From NCBI RefSeq assembly GCF_004765815.2, contig NZ_SBIS02000012.1, positions 124,001 to 188,000 of the forward strand: a DNA stretch of 64,000 nt, in the 5' to 3' direction. Position numbers and translations under genes: made by a program. This DNA comes from Halorussus salinus (GTDB lineage Archaea > Halobacteriota > Halobacteria > Halobacteriales > Haladaptataceae). The notes beneath the pieces were generated by a model, which had not been told where the DNA came from, ran no database searches, and worked only from the letters and a program-made list of their open reading frames with translations. This document shows positions 1 through 8,080 of the stretch, piece by piece; the first letter of the stretch is position 1, and each line of letters opens with the position of its first letter.

Positions 1-168
1 ACTGGTCCCTGCTCGCTGTCCACGCTCGCCGAGCAAACGGATAAATCGAAGAGTACAGTCGGGAGGCATCTCGACACGTTGGAAGAAATTGGTCTCGTTC
101 GAAGCTGGATGGAAGGAAAGCACCGCCATATCGAAATTACCGATGCGGCTCGTCTCCTCACTCGGTGA
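1..168 (+). CDS. Winged-helix DNA-binding protein, C-terminal part (possible CRISPR-locus regulator)
   Basis: The frame is open from base 1 to a TGA at 166-168, giving 55 residues; the start lies outside the window. The visible part is a helix-turn-helix followed by a wing: SLSTLAEQTDKSKSTVGRHL forms the helices, and EEIGLVRSW leads into a basic turn and a short beta segment. This layout is common to MarR/ArsR-like archaeal regulators. The gene ends 122 bp before the first CRISPR repeat and points toward it. Csa3-type regulators end in such a domain and sit beside archaeal CRISPR arrays, so a Csa3-like protein is a reasonable guess. The CARF domain that would prove it is not in the window. 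Confidence 0.65.
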   Translation, partial: TGPCSLSTLAEQTDKSKSTVGRHLDTLEEIGLVRSWMEGKHRHIEITDAARLLTR

Positions 169-289
169 CGGACACCAGAATTTCGTGGACCTTTATTAAC
201 TGTCCGTACAGCAGGGGTCCACGAAGCAACCCTAATCTCTAACAGCGAGAGAAAAGGCTATGTTGCCTCTCCCGCGATTTTCACCCCCT
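169..289 (+). promoter_or_regulatory. CRISPR leader
   Basis: This is the 121-bp stretch between the wHTH gene and the first repeat. It contains the AT-rich segment CTTTATTAACTG, a plausible promoter core. The array is perfect at this end and degenerate at the other, so new spacers should enter here and pre-crRNA should be transcribed rightward. Confidence 0.7.
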
Positions 290-1713
290 GTCACAGAACC
301 CAGAAAACCCACGACGGGATTGAAACTCTGCGAGTCCGCCACCGACCCACTGTCCGGCGTTCTGTCACAGAACCCAGAAAACCCACGACGGGATTGAAAC
401 TACGATGCTCCCGAGTCTCCCACTGGTGACCTATCGTCACAGAACCCAGAAAACCCACGACGGGATTGAAACGTCGTGATGGAGTGGACTACGACCGCCG
501 ACTGGGACGTCACAGAACCCAGAAAACCCACGACGGGATTGAAACACGACTGCGTTCGTGATGCGGTCGGACCCCCGCGTCACAGAACCCAGAAAACCCA
601 CGACGGGATTGAAACACGTTCGATCGAGGGTATGCGTCTTGGTTCACCAGGTCACAGAACCCAGAAAACCCACGACGGGATTGAAACCCGTTCACGCCGA
701 AGGAGGTCCACGAGGCTCGGGACAGTCACAGAACCCAGAAAACCCACGACGGGATTGAAACGCTCCGAGACCTCGTTCATCGGAGCGACGATCTCCGTCA
801 CAGAACCCAGAAAACCCACGACGGGATTGAAACCGTGGCGGTTCTATCGCTACGGTTCGGACGACGAGGTCACAGAACCCAGAAAACCCACGACGGGATT
901 GAAACATATCTTGACCCGTCGAGGCGACCGCGGTCGAGAGGGGTCACAGAACCCAGAAAACCCACGACGGGATTGAAACGTCGGCATCAAGCAGTTCGAA
1001 ACGCTCGACGGTCGGTCACAGAACCCAGAAAACCCACGACGGGATTGAAACACGGTGACGGCGACGGGTGGCGAGGCGGCGAGTGCGTCACAGAACCCAG
1101 AAAACCCACGACGGGATTGAAACTAGTAGGGTTTTCTACAAGCCAGTTGAGGTGTGTAGGTCACAGAACCCAGAAAACCCACGACGGGATTGAAACTTCT
1201 TCCCGGTTTCCGAGTTCACCACGTCCGACTCGTCACAGAACCCAGAAAACCCACGACGGGATTGAAACAGTTCGTCCTTGAAGAACTCCCGTAACTCCAT
1301 GAGCTTCGTCACAGAACCCAGAAAACCCACGACGGGATTGAAACGATGGGAGCGAGTATCTGATTGACCAAGAACCCGTCACAGAACCCAGAAAACCCAC
1401 GACGGGATTGAAACTTCTTTGAGGGCTTTCGCGCCCGCGTCGGTCGTATGGTCACAGAACCCAGAAAACCCACGACGGGATTGAAACTCTACTCCGAACT
1501 CCTCGAAGATGGCGTCTCGCCATGTCACAGAACCCAGAAAACCCACGACGGGATTGAAACACGGACACGTCGGCTATCTACGTCCGCGCGACCAGCGGTC
1601 ACAGAACCCAGAAAACCCACGATAGGATTGAAACTACCGGGACTGCAACCTGCTCGCCATCGCGTACGCTGTGTCGGCCGCAGAACCCAGAAAACCCATG
1701 GTGGAATTGGAAC
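290..1713 (+). CRISPR. CRISPR array: 20 repeats of 37 bp, 19 spacers
   Basis: The repeat begins GTCACAGAACCCAG and ends GGGATTGAAAC. Repeats start at 290, 364, 436, 509, 579, 651, 725, 797, 869, 943, 1015, 1087, 1160, 1232, 1308, 1378, 1451, 1524, 1598 and 1677. The first 18 are identical by eye. The repeat at 1598 has two changes (CGATAGG for CGACGGG) and the last, at 1677, has several, including TGGAATTGGAAC at its end. Most spacers are 33-39 bp; the last is 42 bp. The GATTGAAAC 3' end is typical of type I-B/I-D archaeal repeats and becomes the 3' crRNA handle. No cas gene is in the window; they may lie to the left. I found no spacer matching elsewhere in the window by eye. Confidence 0.98.
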
Positions 1714-1765
1714 GGGGTTGTTGAGGATTTCGGCCCCTTTTCACTTTTTCTCGGCCGCATCATGA

Positions 1766-1807
1766 CTAACCAATGACTGCAGCCGCAGGATAGTAGTCAT
1801 TGGTTAG
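1766..1807. repeat. Dispersed inverted repeat IR-a (CTAACCAATG-N22-CATTGGTTAG)
   Basis: Both 10-bp arms are perfect, and symmetry extends to 15 bp per arm at 1764-1778 and 1795-1809. It lies about 50 bp beyond the end of the CRISPR array. It is one of 11 members in the window, and its 22-bp middle is unrelated to the others. Confidence 0.9.
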
Positions 1808-1989
1808 TCACATACCGTATTTGCACCCCTTTCATTCGACGAGATACTGGTAGCTGTTCCAAACGTGCCTCCGTCAGGTTGAGACGTGCATCTACCCTCC
1901 TCGCATAGGTCCCTCGTCTGAAATGCCGTCTTCCACTGAAAACGCGCATAACGACTTCCGCATCCTCGACGCGCTCACAGACTCTTCCT

Positions 1990-2207
1990 TCTGTTGCATC
2001 ACGACACGCCAGTACAATCCTCCTCAGGTGTGTTTTGCCCCGGCCACAGACGTTGTTGGCGGTCATTTCCCTAGCCCACCCCGTCCGTATCTACCGCTGG
2101 ACACCGCTGGAACTGACACACGCACAAGTAACCGTCCGGTGTCACCGCCACGAGGAGCCACTGTCGAGGGTGGGCTACATGTCGTGGCGGATCCTGTTCG
2201 CGTTTGA
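1990..2207 (+). pseudogene. IS200/IS605-family remnant (probable tnpB 3' end / right-end region)
   Basis: This segment is clearly homologous to 26633-26868. Both plus-strand frames share the residue patterns TxQYNP, TDxVGG, LPLDxAG and PPRGATxxGGLHVV, and the DNA is close throughout, including the block CACCGCCACGAGGAGCCAC. At 26475 the second copy follows the start of an IS200-type tnpA. Haloarchaeal tnpB genes often end in such low-complexity tails overlapping the guide-RNA scaffold, so a degraded tnpB 3' end is likely. No transposase catalytic motif remains here. The 1810-1990 stretch before it shows nothing recognisable. Confidence 0.5.
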
Positions 2208-2268
2208 CCGTGGTGGTTCGTGGGGGAGATATGTCCCTCTCGGGGCTTCTTTTGGCCCGGCCATCCTG

Positions 2269-3177
2269 TTATCCGGCCACCTCGTCTGTTGCCGGGCCAC
2301 CGGTCTCGCCGAGCGATGGTTCACCGGGCAGGTCAGCCTCCTCAGTTAACACCACGACGTTCTCTTTGTAGGTCAAGCCGTCTGTGGTGCGTTTTTTCTG
2401 CGTCGTGATAAGTCGGTGCTTGCTCAACTCGGTCATCGCGTCAAGCGTCCGCCGCGCCAATTCTTGCGCGTAATTCTTCGAGACGCCCTCCTCGTTCGCG
2501 CGAATCCAGTCCGCAAGATCGGACGACTTCAGGTAGACACGCCAGCCGCTACTCCCGCTGGTCCAGAGGTTGTATCGCCCCGGGTCGTCACGCTCCCGCC
2601 ACGCCTTCGCGGCTAGCTCGTCGGGCTTGCGGTTAGTAACGCTCGCGAGCATTTCATCGTCGTAGCGAGCGAGTCGCTGGATCGGCAGCAAGTCGGCCGT
2701 CGAGCGCGCAACTGCACCGCCACGGTCGAGCGCATCCTCCTCGCCGGGAAGGCGGGCATACTGGTTGCCATTGTCTTTCGTGATGCGTTCGACGCGTTCA
2801 CCGTCTACGTCCAGAAGTTCGTCCATGATGTTTGGTTCGACGTTGTCATACTGGAGGTGGGCGCTCTTCTCTAACTCGCGGGATTGCAGTTCCGCGATCA
2901 TTGAGCGCGTCCCGTTCGCCTTCGCTTCGAGCGCGCTCAGGCGTGCGTCGTGTTCTGTGGTGACCGTTTCCTCCCGTTCTGCAAGTCGAGATTCAGCCTT
3001 GCGTCGAGCGTCGCGTTCGTTGGCTAGTTCGTCTCGGAGGTCCTCAACCTCGCGTTCGAGGTCGGCGATGCGTTCGTGGAGGTCTGCAGTTGCTTGTTGG
3101 ATTCGCTGTTCGACGAGTTCGTCGAGCTGGTCGTTGGTTGGAGTCTGCGATTCGTCGGTGGGGATGTCTGTCGTCAT
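2269..3177 (-). CDS. Coiled-coil protein, last gene of operon B1
   Basis: A 302-aa acidic protein. Residues about 15-95 form a long charged heptad-type coiled coil rich in E, R, D and L (from about QLDELVEQRI to LEAKANG). The rest is globular, with a conserved stretch around NIMDELLDVDGERVERITKD and a C-terminal helical part with two lysine/arginine-rich turns (STHRLITTQKK-like). It is about 90% similar to the 302-aa protein at 26912-27820; most differences fall in the coiled coil. It follows the PadR-like gene by 88 bp. I do not recognise the family. The coiled coil beside DNA-binding partners suggests an oligomeric structural or partition-type role, which is inference only. Confidence 0.85.
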   Translation of the reverse strand: MTTDIPTDESQTPTNDQLDELVEQRIQQATADLHERIADLEREVEDLRDELANERDARRKAESRLAEREETVTTEHDARLSALEAKANGTRSMIAELQSRELEKSAHLQYDNVEPNIMDELLDVDGERVERITKDNGNQYARLPGEEDALDRGGAVARSTADLLPIQRLARYDDEMLASVTNRKPDELAAKAWRERDDPGRYNLWTSGSSGWRVYLKSSDLADWIRANEEGVSKNYAQELARRTLDAMTELSKHRLITTQKKRTTDGLTYKENVVVLTEEADLPGEPSLGETGGPATDEVAG

Positions 3178-3202
3178 GGGTTCTCGGGAGTGTGAGTTGG
3201 GT

Positions 3203-3275
3203 GGTTCGGTGGCGATACCGCTAGGCGTGCATGCGCGCGAACGGACGAACTAAGGGGCGGCTGGGCTACCCGCGG
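3203..3275 (-). promoter_or_regulatory. Conserved intergenic element inside operon B1
   Basis: The gap between the PadR-like gene and the coiled-coil gene is almost as conserved as coding sequence when compared with copy 2 at 27850-27921. Shared blocks include GGTGGCGATACCGCTAGGCG and TGCATGCGCGCGAA, then CTGGGCTACCCGCG. CGGT/ACCG can form a short hairpin and TGCATGC is palindromic. An internal promoter, operator or processing site is likely. Confidence 0.45.
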
Positions 3276-3655
3276 GACCGCCCACGGAGACACTCAGTCG
3301 GCAGACTCGCAGGGAGTTCCGCCTCGGGAACGTCGATATCGAGCGACGTAGCACTCCGCACAAACAACTGCGTCAGAAGACTTCGGCCCTCCTCGGTGAG
3401 GTCGCAGGTGAATCCCCGCGCGTCGTCAGGGTGGTCGCGCTTGGTGAGGAAGCCTCGCTCGACGAGTTCGTTGAGTCGCGGATAGAACTGGCCGCCCTCG
3501 GTATTCGTCTGGCCGAGTGCTTCGAGTTCCTCCATGACATCCGTCCCAACCGGAGTGTCGTTCGCTTGGTTCGCGCGGTAGGTCGCCAGCAAGAGATCGC
3601 GTTTATAGCTCGTGAGGTCGGCCGCTGTCGTCGCGATTGAGCGAGACGGCTTCAT
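3266..3655 (-). CDS. PadR-like winged-helix regulator, operon B1
   Basis: A 129-aa protein. The central 80 residues have the PadR/phage-repressor layout: a first helix YKRDLLLATYRANQ, a recognition region ending QFYPRLNELVERGFLTK, and a wing with GFTCDLTEEGRSLL. The C-terminus is short and variable. Its ATG overlaps the stop of the 52-aa zinc gene by 4 bp, so the two are translationally coupled. The paralogue in module B2 is 27910-28308. It probably binds DNA as a dimer; the target could be the operon's own upstream region. The family call is from motif shape, not a search. Confidence 0.8.
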   Translation of the reverse strand: MKPSRSIATTAADLTSYKRDLLLATYRANQANDTPVGTDVMEELEALGQTNTEGGQFYPRLNELVERGFLTKRDHPDDARGFTCDLTEEGRSLLTQLFVRSATSLDIDVPEAELPASLPTECLRGRSRG

Positions 3656-3810
3656 CGACTCTCACCTCCCGTGCGAGCAGTAGGTCCGCCGGGGAGTGTG
3701 CAACCACAGGGTTGGACCGTATGCTGGCTCGGGCTATCGGCAGTGATCGCGGCAATCTTCGAATTACAACACGGACACTCACCATCTTCCAGCGTCGTCG
3801 TGGTACTCAT
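3652..3810 (-). CDS. Small zinc-ribbon protein, 52 aa, operon B1
   Basis: The start is the ATG at 3808-3810 (MSTTTTLEDGE), not the longer upstream reading. This start gives an ATGA overlap with the gene before it and matches the copy at 28305-28463. It holds one CPCC pair and a CGC motif (ECPCCNSKI, QPCGCTLP), enough for a single metal site. The two copies differ mainly in the last 15 residues, so the N-terminal zinc part is constrained. No known family was recognised. Confidence 0.8.
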   Translation of the reverse strand: MSTTTTLEDGECPCCNSKIAAITADSPSQHTVQPCGCTLPGGPTARTGGESR

Positions 3811-4199
3811 TGGCTGGTCACCTCCTCGTTCGCCCGGCGGATCCGCTGGCAGAACTGACACGGCGCGTACCGCTGTGCTTGGGCTTCGGCGCGCGGGAGT
3901 TCTTCGAGTTTCTTGTGATCGACCGGGCAAAGTGGGTTGTCGTTCTCGTTGGTTTCGTGGTAGGCGTACGACCGCTGGCCGGTCGAGCGAATAACCAGCA
4001 CCGTTTCCTGTGCTGGATAGCGGTCGTTGTTGATTCGCGCATCGAGATCTTCCCGCGTCGGGTTATCCACCGTCTCCGGGTCCGGACAGGTGTGACTAGA
4101 GAGTTGAATCGTTGGTGTGCCACAATTGTCGCACACGTCGAACGTCTCGGGAATCGCGTCCGAGAGATCCGGGCCAACCTCCTCGATAGCGTGCGTCAT
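3807..4199 (-). CDS. Zinc-finger protein, 130 aa, operon B1
   Basis: Two metal-binding parts are visible. The N-terminal CDNCGTPT with a downstream SSHTCPD gives a CxxC...HxC set near residues 23-40. The C-terminal LCPVDH and APCQFCQRIRRA give a second set near residues 88-120. The middle (YAYHETNENDNP) is polar. It overlaps both neighbours by 4 bp. Copy 2 is 28460-28852, and a relic of the C-terminus survives at 63046-63129. A DNA- or RNA-binding accessory role within the operon is plausible but unproven. Confidence 0.85.
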   Translation of the reverse strand: MTHAIEEVGPDLSDAIPETFDVCDNCGTPTIQLSSHTCPDPETVDNPTREDLDARINNDRYPAQETVLVIRSTGQRSYAYHETNENDNPLCPVDHKKLEELPRAEAQAQRYAPCQFCQRIRRANEEVTSQ

Positions 4200-4630
4200 G
4201 ACTCGCCCTCCCGTTCGGTCACGTCGGCGTTCGTCTGCTCCGGAACAGATTCCGTCTCCTCGGTTGCATCTACATGGTCTGGGTCGATTTGGTCCGGAGC
4301 AGATTCGATTTCGAGTTCGACGCCGGTCTGTCGTGCGCGCCGACGGGCGAACGCTTCCAGCAGGGTACGTGTTCGGTCGGTGGTCGCGTACTCGTTGGTG
4401 CGGTCGTCCTTCTTGCCCTTCCGGAGGAGACCGCGCTTGATGAGCTGGTCGAGATTCTGGTAGAGTCGAGAATGATTGAGATCATCGTCGTGTTGTTCAT
4501 CGAGGTAGGCCTTGATGGCGAGACCCTTCGGCGGGGTGTCATTGTCGCGTTCCAGTGCGCGGACCGCATACAGGAGGTCGCGCTCGAACGCTCGGAGATC
4601 GCCAACCGACGCAGAGGTGTCCGCGGTCAT
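4196..4630 (-). CDS. PadR-like winged-helix regulator, first gene of operon B1
   Basis: A 144-aa protein. Residues 10-90 form a winged helix: ERDLLYAVRALERDNDT, then HSRLYQNLDQLIKRGLLRK, then the wing with NEYATTDRTRTLL. The C-terminal 45 residues are acidic and low in complexity. It is the first gene after the divergent regulatory region and overlaps the next gene by 4 bp. The copy-2 protein (28849-29220) lacks about 20 residues of the acidic tail. It resembles the other PadR-like gene of the operon in layout, so the operon encodes two different members of the same fold. Confidence 0.8.
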   Translation of the reverse strand: MTADTSASVGDLRAFERDLLYAVRALERDNDTPPKGLAIKAYLDEQHDDDLNHSRLYQNLDQLIKRGLLRKGKKDDRTNEYATTDRTRTLLEAFARRRARQTGVELEIESAPDQIDPDHVDATEETESVPEQTNADVTEREGES

Positions 4631-4671
4631 TTCTGGATACCTCGCGTCGTGTGGGTGGTTGGTAGACTATC

Positions 4672-4701
4672 CGCTGGTCGTGCGGGACATTCAAGTCCCG
4701 T
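4672..4701 (-). promoter_or_regulatory. Conserved hairpin/operator in front of operon B1
   Basis: A 30-bp block is identical to 29262-29291 in front of operon B2. At its core is the inverted repeat CGGGAC-ATTCAA-GTCCCG at 4683-4700. It lies 50-70 bp upstream of the first gene in both modules, while surrounding non-coding DNA has diverged. An operator for one of the local repressors, or a leader hairpin, is likely. The rest of the 4631-4957 gap is AT-rich promoter sequence for the divergent repressor. Confidence 0.65.
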
Positions 4702-4957
4702 GTAGCGTAATGCTTGCATAGCTTCCGTACTGCCTTACGGAGGCTCACGCGGACCCGCTGGCACAACAGCGGGGTCCGCTTTCTGTAGAGACCCATCGGC
4801 GAGCGACGGGTCCGCGATTTTGTCTCCGTAAGAAGTTCCTCTAAACGCCAACCATTTAGTTCTAACTCATTGAGCTGTTGTCTGTAGCTAACAGAATAGT
4901 TGTTTACTGTCTGTATACCGGGGTGACTATAGCATTAGACCGGAGAAAAGCGGTCAA

Positions 4958-5233
4958 ATGCGCCGACCTCGGGTGTCGTGGATGACGAACGCAGACGACT
5001 ACATCTTAGAGTTTCTTCTCAATGAGGGAAACAAAGAGATTGTCGCCACGCCATCCGTAATTGCCGAAAACATCGATTTCAATTCGGGATACGTCCGACA
5101 ACGTATCTCGAAGCTCCTTGATGCAGGGTTAATCGAATACCATAGTGAACCACAAGGAATGTACCAAATCACGCAGAAAGGCCGTGACTACTTAGCTGGT
5201 GACCTCGACGTGACCGACCTCGAAGATGAGTAA
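4958..5233 (+). CDS. PhiH1-repressor-like winged-helix protein
   Basis: A 91-aa protein with the typical opening (MRRPRVSWMTNADDYILEFL), a helix-turn-helix around PSVIAENIDFNSGYVRQRI, and a wing plus the characteristic YQITQKGRDYLAGDLD end. Proteins of this type are annotated as PhiH1-type repressors in haloarchaea after the phage PhiH repressor. It is divergent from operon B1, as is its paralogue (29525) from operon B2. It probably represses the operon and/or itself through the region between them. Confidence 0.85.
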   Translation: MRRPRVSWMTNADDYILEFLLNEGNKEIVATPSVIAENIDFNSGYVRQRISKLLDAGLIEYHSEPQGMYQITQKGRDYLAGDLDVTDLEDE

Positions 5234-5306
5234 AATGCATATTTAGTTCTCTTAGATGAAGAAGAATGGCTACCTAATTCTTAAATTTATCTAAGAGAAA
5301 GATATC

Positions 5307-5534
5307 ATGCTCTCACTCGGTCCACTACATTACAATCTTGAGCAAGAAGGCTTCACTATCGGAATTCAACTGTCCGTGGAAGAATCAAGAAACTCAAATC
5401 TGCTGGACTCATCCAAGACGAAGCAGAAAACGGCACACAGTGCTATTACCGACAAGGGCCGCGCGTACCTCGCGGGCAATCTCGACCTAAAAAACTGGAA
5501 GATTCAAAAGACGATAACTAACCTCTGCATTTGA
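5307..5534 (+). pseudogene. Broken PhiH1-repressor-like gene
   Basis: The open frame ends ITDKGRAYLAGNLDLKN, matching the C-terminus of the intact repressor just upstream. The helix region appears in another frame as GRIKKLKSAGLIQDEAENGT at about 5370-5440, so at least one frameshift separates the recognition helix from the wing. It is a decayed tandem duplicate. Confidence 0.7.
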
Positions 5535-5539
5535 TTGTC

Positions 5540-7573
5540 TTAGCGGTTGGTGGTTTGGAGGGCGTTGGTTTCTTCCAGTTTGTCGGCTTGTTCGTGGAGT
5601 TCTGTAAGGGGAAGGTTGGGTTCGAAGTGCGAGGTTTCATTCATGTCTGGGAAGGGGTAGGTGCAGAGGATTTCTGGCTGGTCCTCTGTCGATTCGAGTG
5701 TCGAGTGTGTCGATGGTGACCGAATTTCGTAGCGCCATTGTCGAAGTTGTTCAATGGCTTCAACAACAGCCGTCGGTGATTCATCGACGTGCTGAGCGAC
5801 CTCCGAGAGAGTATAGCGGGTGTTGCAATGTGATGCGTTGCTGAAGAACGAAAGCACACGCATTCGTGGTGTTTCATCAAGATTGGAGAACTCAACTTGA
5901 GAGCTGTAGTCACTCCGCGTTGTCGAGTAGTGGCCAACAACATCGACAAACTTCTCATAGTTCGTCCGGTGCGCAACATCGCTTGCGATGATTGACCAAA
6001 GATAGTAGATGTCGTTTACTGCAACTTGAGACGCTGAGAGATGAATTTTTGAAACATCGATGACCGGGAGCAGTCCATTACTCGAAGCTAGCTCAAGAAT
6101 AACGTCTCCGCCAGAATGATTTGAATCGATACGCTCTACATCAACCTGTAGCGTTGTTCGCTCGACTGTAGTTGTTGCCGTGTAGATACGCGGCCAGTCT
6201 TCTTCAGAAATTCCACTGGCTTCCGGTGAAGTTGTTCTCGTAAAGAAGCCGTCAAACCCGTACGTAGTGGTTCGTCGAGATGATTGGGTTTGGTCGTCAA
6301 CATCACTCTCGCTAAACTCTTCAAGTCCCCGCTGCTCACTTTTTCTCGCTTGATTCGGATCCCATAATCCTAACTCTTGAAGCCGCTGCCGTGCTTTTCG
6401 CTGATACTCCTCGCTACTTGTTCGTTTACGAGAGCGGAAATTCAACTCGTAATCATCTGGCATCGGAGTTGGTACTTCCAATTCTTGCTCGGGTTGCCAG
6501 TCGAACAGTTGTGCGGCAATCGCTTTTGCAAGAACTTCAGCTAGTCGTGGCGGAACAGAATTCCCGATCTGCTTCACTACTTGGGGGTATCCTCCCTCAA
6601 TCTGATAGTCGTCGGGGAATGATTGCAGTCGCTTGAGTTCTGCCTCTGTGAATTTCCGATTGTCCCAATGGAATGGGCCTGAAGCAGCTCCCGGCTGTGC
6701 TTTCAGGGTTCGGACAGGGCTATTTGGATCGGCTTTATAGAGATAATCTGAAAAGCGGGAACGCCATGCAAAAACCGGGTCGGGATGACCGAGTTTCTCC
6801 GTGTAGAACGAGTAGTTTAGCCCCGGTGGAATTTCGTCGAGAAGATGCGCATGTTTCGAGGTGATCTCGTATGTGCTGTCTTCATCAGCACTCTCTACAT
6901 CAAGATCTGCAAGAACATCGCCTGCTGTTAACTGGGATGGGCCACCTTGTGAGTCTGGTCCGTGTGTTGGTCGTGGGAACAAGAATTCGCGATTGATATC
7001 ATCTCGAATGCCTACGATGAATGTCCGCTCTCGGTGCTGGGGAACTCCGTAATCTGCTGCATCTAGTGTACGGGGTTTTACTGTGTAGCCAGCCTGTTCA
7101 AAGGCATTCTTGATTGGAAGCCAGTCTTCCTCGTTGGCCGTAATTCCGTACACGTTCTCAAAGAGGAAACCCTCGGGTTGCCATTCTGATATGAGATCAC
7201 AGTAGGCTTCAAAGAGTTGTCCGTCTTCGCTATCGGTTCCTTCTGTTCCGCCTGTTCGACGCGCAGCAGCAGAAAATGGCTGGCATGGCGGCCCTCCAAT
7301 CACGAAGTCAACGTCTTCAACCCCGTTTAAATGTTCCAAATTGTAGTCTGCTGTTTCGCCTGCCTGAACTGCGTTTGCAAACTCTACAATGTCTTCGTTA
7401 ACTATATCAGAGTTTTGATTAATATGGTTGCCTTTGTTTGCTCGAAGTGTTTCGATTGCAACGTCGTTAAGATCTAGATGGAAGTTGATATCAAAAATCT
7501 GTGTTTCGTTGAACCCAAGGTCGAGTCCGCCTGCGCCTGAGAAGAGACTCGCAACCTGTACTGTCTTCGTCAT
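5540..7573 (-). CDS. DNA (cytosine-5-)-methyltransferase with long C-terminal extension
   Basis: A 677-aa protein. The order is that of a C5 methyltransferase: motif I FSGAGGLDLGF (11-21, AdoMet binding), motif IV GGPPCQPFS with catalytic Cys97, motif VI ENV (139-141), motif VIII QHRER (179-183) and motif X QIGNSVPP (335-342). All key residues are present. The usual bacterial enzymes are 330-450 aa; here about 330 extra residues follow, ending in a region that looks winged-helix-like (VAQHVDESPTAVVEAIEQL). It transfers a methyl group to C5 of cytosine in a specific DNA site and would protect against the nuclease at 8412-9758. The promoter region is shared with the divergent gene at 7786 and contains an 18-bp palindrome. 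Confidence 0.93.
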   Translation of the reverse strand: MTKTVQVASLFSGAGGLDLGFNETQIFDINFHLDLNDVAIETLRANKGNHINQNSDIVNEDIVEFANAVQAGETADYNLEHLNGVEDVDFVIGGPPCQPFSAAARRTGGTEGTDSEDGQLFEAYCDLISEWQPEGFLFENVYGITANEEDWLPIKNAFEQAGYTVKPRTLDAADYGVPQHRERTFIVGIRDDINREFLFPRPTHGPDSQGGPSQLTAGDVLADLDVESADEDSTYEITSKHAHLLDEIPPGLNYSFYTEKLGHPDPVFAWRSRFSDYLYKADPNSPVRTLKAQPGAASGPFHWDNRKFTEAELKRLQSFPDDYQIEGGYPQVVKQIGNSVPPRLAEVLAKAIAAQLFDWQPEQELEVPTPMPDDYELNFRSRKRTSSEEYQRKARQRLQELGLWDPNQARKSEQRGLEEFSESDVDDQTQSSRRTTTYGFDGFFTRTTSPEASGISEEDWPRIYTATTTVERTTLQVDVERIDSNHSGGDVILELASSNGLLPVIDVSKIHLSASQVAVNDIYYLWSIIASDVAHRTNYEKFVDVVGHYSTTRSDYSSQVEFSNLDETPRMRVLSFFSNASHCNTRYTLSEVAQHVDESPTAVVEAIEQLRQWRYEIRSPSTHSTLESTEDQPEILCTYPFPDMNETSHFEPNLPLTELHEQADKLEETNALQTTNR

Positions 7574-7715
7574 TCTAACTCACCCTGCCAAGTCATTCTG
7601 ATATCGAATTTCTCGCGTACTATCGAGGTTAAAGGTTTCCGTTTGTAAGTATCTACTTGCGCTATCCGTCGTTTTTGCTGATTGGCAGGTGGTAGAACTG
7701 TGGCAATTGGCGACT

Positions 7716-7746
7716 GGTGTAGCATGCTACACCGTATATGGTGTAG
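7716..7746. promoter_or_regulatory. Palindromic operator between methyltransferase and divergent small genes
   Basis: GGTGTAGCATGCTACACC at 7716-7733 is a perfect 18-bp palindrome, followed seven bases on by another half-site GGTGTAG at 7740-7746. The arrangement of one full site plus one half-site resembles operators of controller proteins in restriction-modification loci. The AbrB-like protein at 8081 is a candidate binder. Confidence 0.6.
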
Positions 7747-7785
7747 ATTTATGTAGCTTGGGGAGAAAGTAGAGGGTAGAATATC

Positions 7786-8001
7786 ATGATTGAGATTACG
7801 TGCGACGGCTGTGACAGTTCCCCGGAATTGGATACGGTGGAGAACACTGAGGAGCAGGTGTCTCTGGCATTTTCGTGTCCGAATTGCCAGAGCGAAGGGA
7901 AGGTCCACTTTGAGCAGGGTGGAAATCAGCTTCGTCTTGATACTGATCTTCGTATCACCCATTCGCTTATTGGACAAATAGAAGTTACACCAGATACGTA
8001 A
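7786..8001 (+). CDS. Small zinc-ribbon protein, 71 aa
   Basis: Cys6/Cys9 (TCDGC) and Cys31/Cys34 (SCPNC) form a classic two-CxxC ribbon; the C-terminal part is a short beta-rich stretch. It reads away from the methyltransferase and sits 80 bp before the AbrB-like gene, probably in one transcript with it. The location inside a restriction-modification locus suggests a regulatory or accessory role. No family was recognised. Confidence 0.7.
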   Translation: MIEITCDGCDSSPELDTVENTEEQVSLAFSCPNCQSEGKVHFEQGGNQLRLDTDLRITHSLIGQIEVTPDT

Positions 8002-8080
8002 GTAGAACGGTTGTGGTCTTTAGTTTTTCCGAGTATCATTAGATACGCCTATAACGTTCCAACTGTCAGCACCGTAGTGC

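Noticed and set aside
476-1281. Long open frames through the CRISPR array
   Set aside because: They only translate the 37-bp repeats and spacers, recurring as the same short peptide; no real start context.
4683-4700. Hairpin CGGGAC-ATTCAA-GTCCCG as part of a tRNA
   Set aside because: The loop and stem register do not fit a T-arm and no other tRNA arm is nearby; kept as an operator or leader hairpin.
7570-7977. 135-codon minus-strand frame before the methyltransferase
   Set aside because: It crosses the palindromic operator and is antisense to the zinc-ribbon gene at 7786, whose Cys pairs are convincing.
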